NCBI RefSeq assembly: GCF_900110675.1
Contig: NZ_FOEN01000001.1
Coordinates: 62,001-126,000, forward strand
Direction of reading: 5' to 3'
DNA: 64,000 bases
From: Ignavigranum ruoffiae
Lineage (GTDB): Bacteria > Bacillota > Bacilli > Lactobacillales > Aerococcaceae
The notes under the pieces are model-generated. The model was not told where the DNA came from. It ran no database searches and worked only from the letters and a program-made list of their open reading frames with translations. Shown piece after piece: positions 61,012-64,000 of the stretch. The position numbers were made by a program, and so were the translations under genes. Within the stretch, counting starts at the first letter, position 1, and each line of letters opens with the position of its first letter.

Positions 61012-61848
61012 CTAATCAAAGGCTTGAGGTAAATAGGCCTGCAAATCAAAATATTTTATCAGATATTTGGCCAAGCCATCTGCTTGGTTGCTATATTCGG
61101 TGACATCATTGGCAATGGCTTTGACTTCTTCAGTTCCATTGGCCATAGCGACGCCAAGACCGGCGTAATCTAGCATTTCAAGATCATTATTCTCGTCACC
61201 AAAGGCAAGAATCTTTTGACGAGGAATATGATAGAAATCAGCAATGCGTTTGACCCCGACGGCTTTGTTAATTCCTACGCTAACAATTTCTAATAAAGGC
61301 AGAATCCCGCCCCAAGTCCGAATCGAAACTTGGTCGCCATAATGTTCCAAGACGCGGTCGCGAACCAGGGCTTGTTTCTCTTCTGGACAGAAGATAGCGA
61401 GCGCGGTTGGATTCTCAGTTAAGCTGCGGCGAGATAAGAGCTCAATCTTAGCTCGATCTTTGGGATAGAAGGGTGAATCAGGAATATTGAGCGTGGAGGA
61501 GAAGAGACGGTCTTTCCCTTCAACGGTTAACATATCGATTCCTAATTCATCCTGCCGAGAGAATAAATCGAAAGCCAATTCCTTATCGAGTTCATTATGA
61601 TAGTGCCCTAACCATTCAGCCTTGTCAGGAAAATGGCACAAGGCACCGTTGAAATTCACCATTGGCGATTGTAAACCAATCTGATAATAAATATCCTTTG
61701 AATTGCGGAAAGGTCTTCCGGTGACGATACAGACCATGTGTCCCATTCTGTCCAATAGACGAAGGGTTTGAATCGTTAATAGACTCACTTTGGATTCATT
61801 ATTTAAAGTGGTTCCGTCTAAATCAATCGTGATTAAATGTTGTTCCAT
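61012..61848 (-). CDS. yitU: Cof-type HAD phosphatase (YitU-like)
   Basis: A 278-residue HAD IIB phosphatase: DLDGTTLNNES nucleophile motif, VTGRPFRNS, Lys in GINKAVGVKRIA, and FGDENNDLEML. B. subtilis YitU dephosphorylates the pyrimidine intermediate of riboflavin synthesis; the same activity here is only a possibility. ATG at 61848 with AAAGGAG 8 nt upstream; an in-frame ATG at 61866 overlaps this site. Second Cof phosphatase in the window (see 47694). Confidence 0.85.
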   Translation of the reverse strand: MEQHLITIDLDGTTLNNESKVSLLTIQTLRLLDRMGHMVCIVTGRPFRNSKDIYYQIGLQSPMVNFNGALCHFPDKAEWLGHYHNELDKELAFDLFSRQDELGIDMLTVEGKDRLFSSTLNIPDSPFYPKDRAKIELLSRRSLTENPTALAIFCPEEKQALVRDRVLEHYGDQVSIRTWGGILPLLEIVSVGINKAVGVKRIADFYHIPRQKILAFGDENNDLEMLDYAGLGVAMANGTEEVKAIANDVTEYSNQADGLAKYLIKYFDLQAYLPQAFD

Positions 61849-61979
61849 GTGCAGAACTCCTTTCACTTACCGATCGATTATATCGAATTTCGTCAATGAG
61901 CTCAATCCTTGGAATTTGAATGATGGAAATTTTACTTCAAATTTGTTACATTATGATTAACCTAGAAAAGGGTGAAACA

Positions 61980-62282
61980 ATGAAAAATGAACAATTATAC
62001 AAAGCCTTAGAAAAAGTCATTGACCCTGAATTGGGCATTGATATTGTCAATTTGGGTTTAATTTATGATATTGATTTTGATGAACAAGGAACTGCCAAGG
62101 TGCTGATGACCTTAACCACCATGGGCTGCCCATTAATCGATATGATTGCCTTTGATATTGAAAGAGCCTTGTTAGCAGTCGATGGAGTTGAGAAAGTTGA
62201 GATTGAATTGACCTTTGATCCGGCCTGGTCGATTGATCGGATGAGTCGCTATGCCAAGATTGCTTTAGGAGTGTCCCTATGA
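61980..62282 (+). CDS. yitW: MIP18/DUF59 family iron-sulfur assembly protein (YitW-like)
   Basis: A 100-residue protein with VIDPELGIDIVNLGLIYDI and the conserved Cys in TLTTMGCPL, typical of the SufT/PaaD/MIP18 group involved in Fe-S cluster maturation. ATG at 61980 follows AAAAGGGTGA; an in-frame ATG at 61920 lacks a ribosome-binding site. Overlaps yitV by 4 bp. Confidence 0.9.
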   Translation: MKNEQLYKALEKVIDPELGIDIVNLGLIYDIDFDEQGTAKVLMTLTTMGCPLIDMIAFDIERALLAVDGVEKVEIELTFDPAWSIDRMSRYAKIALGVSL

Positions 62283-63034
62283 TCCAAATTTCTCAAGAAA
62301 AGATTCAACACATCCCCGTTATACGGATTAATTTGCAGGATCAGACTCAGCAAGATCAGCAATCTGTAGTTATCGCCTACCATGGCTGGACACATTCGAA
62401 AGATGAAGATGTATTACTAGGGATTGAGCTGGCCAAACAAGGATTTATGGTGATCATGCCCGATGCCCCTCAACATGGCGATTACCCACATCGGCAAATT
62501 CCAGTCAATCCCATGATTTTTCCTGAAATATTATTAGCTGCGGTCAACGATGTTTCTTTAATTTTAGATGAAATCCAGACGAAAAATTCTGATCATTCAG
62601 CGATTTATATCTGTGGAATTTCTATGGGAGGAATCATTACTGGCATGTGTTTAAGTAGGTATCCTCAGCTTAACGGGGCAGGTATATTGATGGGGGCCAC
62701 TCATCCTAGTGGTTTTATTCAAGCTTTAATTGAACATTACCAAGTGCCTGCTGAATTGGTTCAACAAGCACAAATTCAAGAAGCAATCCGACAACTTCAA
62801 GCTTTGGATTTATCTCTTCATCCAGATCACTTAGGGAATCGGCCTTTATATCTTTGGCACGCTCAGAACGATAGTACGGTTCCATACCGTTTCAATCAGG
62901 ATTTAATCACTTATCTAGAATCCCAGCCCTTAGTCAAAGATCGAAAAATTCAAATTGATCAAACAGGGGGTCATAAGGTCCCTTATCAACGAATGATTGA
63001 ATTGGCTAACTTTTTTAAGCAAGTTGATCAGTAA
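62279..63034 (+). CDS. yitV: Alpha/beta hydrolase (YitV-like esterase)
   Basis: A 251-residue prolyl-oligopeptidase-like esterase: YHGWTHSKDED oxyanion region, PDAPQHGDYPHR, nucleophile elbow GISMGG, acid in HAQNDSTVP, and His in GGHKVPY. Substrate unknown. ATGA overlap with yitW shows translational coupling. The clpB promoter begins 6 bp after its stop codon. Confidence 0.88.
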   Translation: MIQISQEKIQHIPVIRINLQDQTQQDQQSVVIAYHGWTHSKDEDVLLGIELAKQGFMVIMPDAPQHGDYPHRQIPVNPMIFPEILLAAVNDVSLILDEIQTKNSDHSAIYICGISMGGIITGMCLSRYPQLNGAGILMGATHPSGFIQALIEHYQVPAELVQQAQIQEAIRQLQALDLSLHPDHLGNRPLYLWHAQNDSTVPYRFNQDLITYLESQPLVKDRKIQIDQTGGHKVPYQRMIELANFFKQVDQ

Positions 63035-63039
63035 AAAGT

Positions 63040-63056
63040 GTTGACCTTTCCTGACC
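63040..63056. promoter_or_regulatory. CtsR operator 1 (clpB)
   Basis: Read on the minus strand, heptads GGTCAGG and GGTCAAC are separated by AAA, matching the CtsR tandem-heptad consensus (GGTCAAA-N3-GGTCAAA). It overlaps the -35 box. Confidence 0.8.
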
Positions 63057-63069
63057 AATGCGTTATACT
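63041..63069 (+). promoter_or_regulatory. clpB promoter
   Basis: TTGACC (63041-63046), 17-bp spacer, TATACT (63064-63069). Confidence 0.8.
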
Positions 63070-63075
63070 ATGATT

Positions 63076-63101
63076 AAGCTCAAGTCTGAGCTTAGTTTTT
63101 T
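63076..63101 (+). terminator. Hairpin with T-tract in the clpB leader
   Basis: AAGCTCA (63076-63082), AGTC loop, TGAGCTT (63087-63093), AG, then TTTTTT. It can terminate yitV readthrough, but it also begins at the expected clpB transcript start. Confidence 0.7.
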
Positions 63102-63112
63102 ACTTTGAAAAG

Positions 63113-63129
63113 TTTGACTATTATTGACA
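63113..63129. promoter_or_regulatory. Possible degenerate CtsR operator 2
   Basis: TTTGACT-ATT-ATTGACA has the heptad spacing of a CtsR site, with mismatches. It lies in the clpB leader. Confidence 0.4.
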
Positions 63130-63149
63130 TTAGAAAAAGGGGTGTCAAG

Positions 63150-64000
63150 ATGATTGATAAAATGACGACAACCATGCAAACAACTTTGGGCCAAGCTCAA
63201 AATATTGCCATGGTTCGTAAACATCAAATGATCGACCTATATCATCTTTGGCTGGCTTTTTTACAGCCAGACCATCTAGCCTATCAATGGTATGATGAAC
63301 TGGGAATCGATTTGAAAGAGTTTAAGAAATTTATTGAACAACAAATTGACAAAATCGCTATCGTTGAAGGAAGCAATATTGCTTATGGTCAACAGATTTC
63401 ACCGAGTTTGAACCGGCTTTTAGCCGATGCCGGTCAATTGGCTGAAGAACGTGGTGACCAGTACTTGGCTACTGAAATTGTTATGTTAGCTATTTATAAA
63501 CAGAAAAATCATCCGATTACCGAATATTTATTAAATCATCAATTGGATGAAAACAAATTCTTAGCAAGAATCGAAAGTTTGAGAGGGGGAGAAAGTGTGA
63601 CTCAACAAAATCAAGAAGAAACTTATGAAGCCTTGAGTAAATATGCGATTAACTTAAATGATGCGGTAAAGCAGAATAAATTAGATCCAGTCATTGGTCG
63701 GGACGAGGAAATCCGCGATGTCATTCGGATATTAACCCGCAAAACAAAGAACAATCCGGTGCTAATTGGTGAACCCGGTGTAGGTAAAACCGCCATCGTT
63801 GAAGGACTAGCTCAACGGATTGTTCGTAAAGACGTGCCAGAAAATTTAAAAGAAAAACAACTCTGGTCACTGGATATGGGAGCTCTGATTGCTGGAGCCA
63901 AATATCGGGGCGAGTTTGAAGAACGATTAAAAGCCGTCTTGAAAGAAGTTAAAGATTCCGAAGGCGAGATTCTATTATTTATTGATGAAATCCATAATAT
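63150..64000 (+). CDS. clpB: ATP-dependent chaperone ClpB (3' end outside the window)
   Basis: Hsp100 disaggregase. The first 283 codons are visible: two Clp_N repeats ([28 protein letters not shown] and a second near residue 85), then AAA-1 with Walker A GEPGVGKT (207-214), the pore loop [13 protein letters not shown] and Walker [11 protein letters not shown] at the window edge. AAAAGGGGTG ribosome-binding site. The presence of a Clp_N pair and YRGEFEERL favours ClpB; the M-domain that separates ClpB from ClpC lies beyond the end. CtsR site overlaps its promoter. Confidence 0.93.
   Translation, partial: MIDKMTTTMQTTLGQAQNIAMVRKHQMIDLYHLWLAFLQPDHLAYQWYDELGIDLKEFKKFIEQQIDKIAIVEGSNIAYGQQISPSLNRLLADAGQLAEERGDQYLATEIVMLAIYKQKNHPITEYLLNHQLDENKFLARIESLRGGESVTQQNQEETYEALSKYAINLNDAVKQNKLDPVIGRDEEIRDVIRILTRKTKNNPVLIGEPGVGKTAIVEGLAQRIVRKDVPENLKEKQLWSLDMGALIAGAKYRGEFEERLKAVLKEVKDSEGEILLFIDEIHN

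Noticed and set aside
1-64000. CRISPR arrays, tRNA or rRNA genes, T-box leaders
   Set aside because: No regularly spaced repeats, no cloverleaf or rRNA signature, and no T-box-like specifier/antiterminator arrangement were noticed on either strand.

Overview
The window is chromosomal DNA of a low-GC Gram-positive coccus-type bacterium of the order Lactobacillales. An Aerococcaceae or Carnobacteriaceae relative is my inference: the evidence is a V-type (Ntp) ATPase operon, CcpA/CtsR/LexA sites of Firmicutes type, Gram-positive RNase J, Stp/PrkC, Asp23 and FakA genes, and no sporulation genes. It is mostly core genome with several accessory cassettes. I see no phage, transposase, CRISPR array, rRNA or tRNA.

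Layout. 1-6.5 kb: end of uvrB, an OatA-type acyltransferase, rpsO and pnp. 6.7-8.7 kb (minus): a GntR/YtrA-type ABC transporter cassette. 8.8-11.2 kb: RNase J2 and a ThiT-like membrane protein. 11.3-11.7 kb (minus): a small gene of unknown function under a textbook LexA (SOS) promoter. 11.8-16.9 kb: a V-type ATPase operon with stalk and V1 genes only (F-E-G-A-B-D). The membrane genes I and K and the coupling gene C are missing from both places where they normally sit. 17.1-29.0 kb: gmk-rpoZ-priA-fmt-rsmB-stp-prkC-rsgA-rpe-thiN plus a D-2-hydroxyacid dehydrogenase. 29.1-35.2 kb: rpmB (minus), asp23, fakA, recG, plsX, acpP. 35.3-43.3 kb: oligopeptide transporter oppDFBC with two paralogous binding proteins. 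43.4-49.5 kb: rnc-smc-HAD-ftsY. 49.7-52.8 kb: a Mn/Fe-type ABC transporter (minus) divergent from a short DtxR-family regulator. 52.8-54.6 kb: ylxM-ffh. 55.0-56.6 kb: an mhqED-like quinone-detoxification pair. 56.7-59.4 kb: rpsP-khpA-rimM-trmD-rplS. 59.5-63.0 kb: a hypothetical gene, then yitT, yitU (minus), yitW, yitV. 63.15 kb to the end: the start of clpB under CtsR control.

The genes from rpmB to rplS follow the familiar Firmicutes order (rpmB-asp23-fakA-recG-plsX-acpP-rnc-smc-ftsY-ylxM-ffh-rpsP-khpA-rimM-trmD-rplS). Here that order is interrupted by three separately regulated cassettes: opp, the metal transporter with its regulator, and mhqED. Each insertion is bounded by strong terminators and brings its own regulatory sites (a CRE box, three DtxR-type operators, and an MhqR-type palindrome).

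The most unusual points are the V0-less V-ATPase operon, the SOS-controlled orphan, and two solute-binding proteins (one OppA and the metal-binding protein) with cleavable signal peptides but no lipobox cysteine. Function calls rest on recognisable motifs and gene order read from the sequence; no database search was possible.
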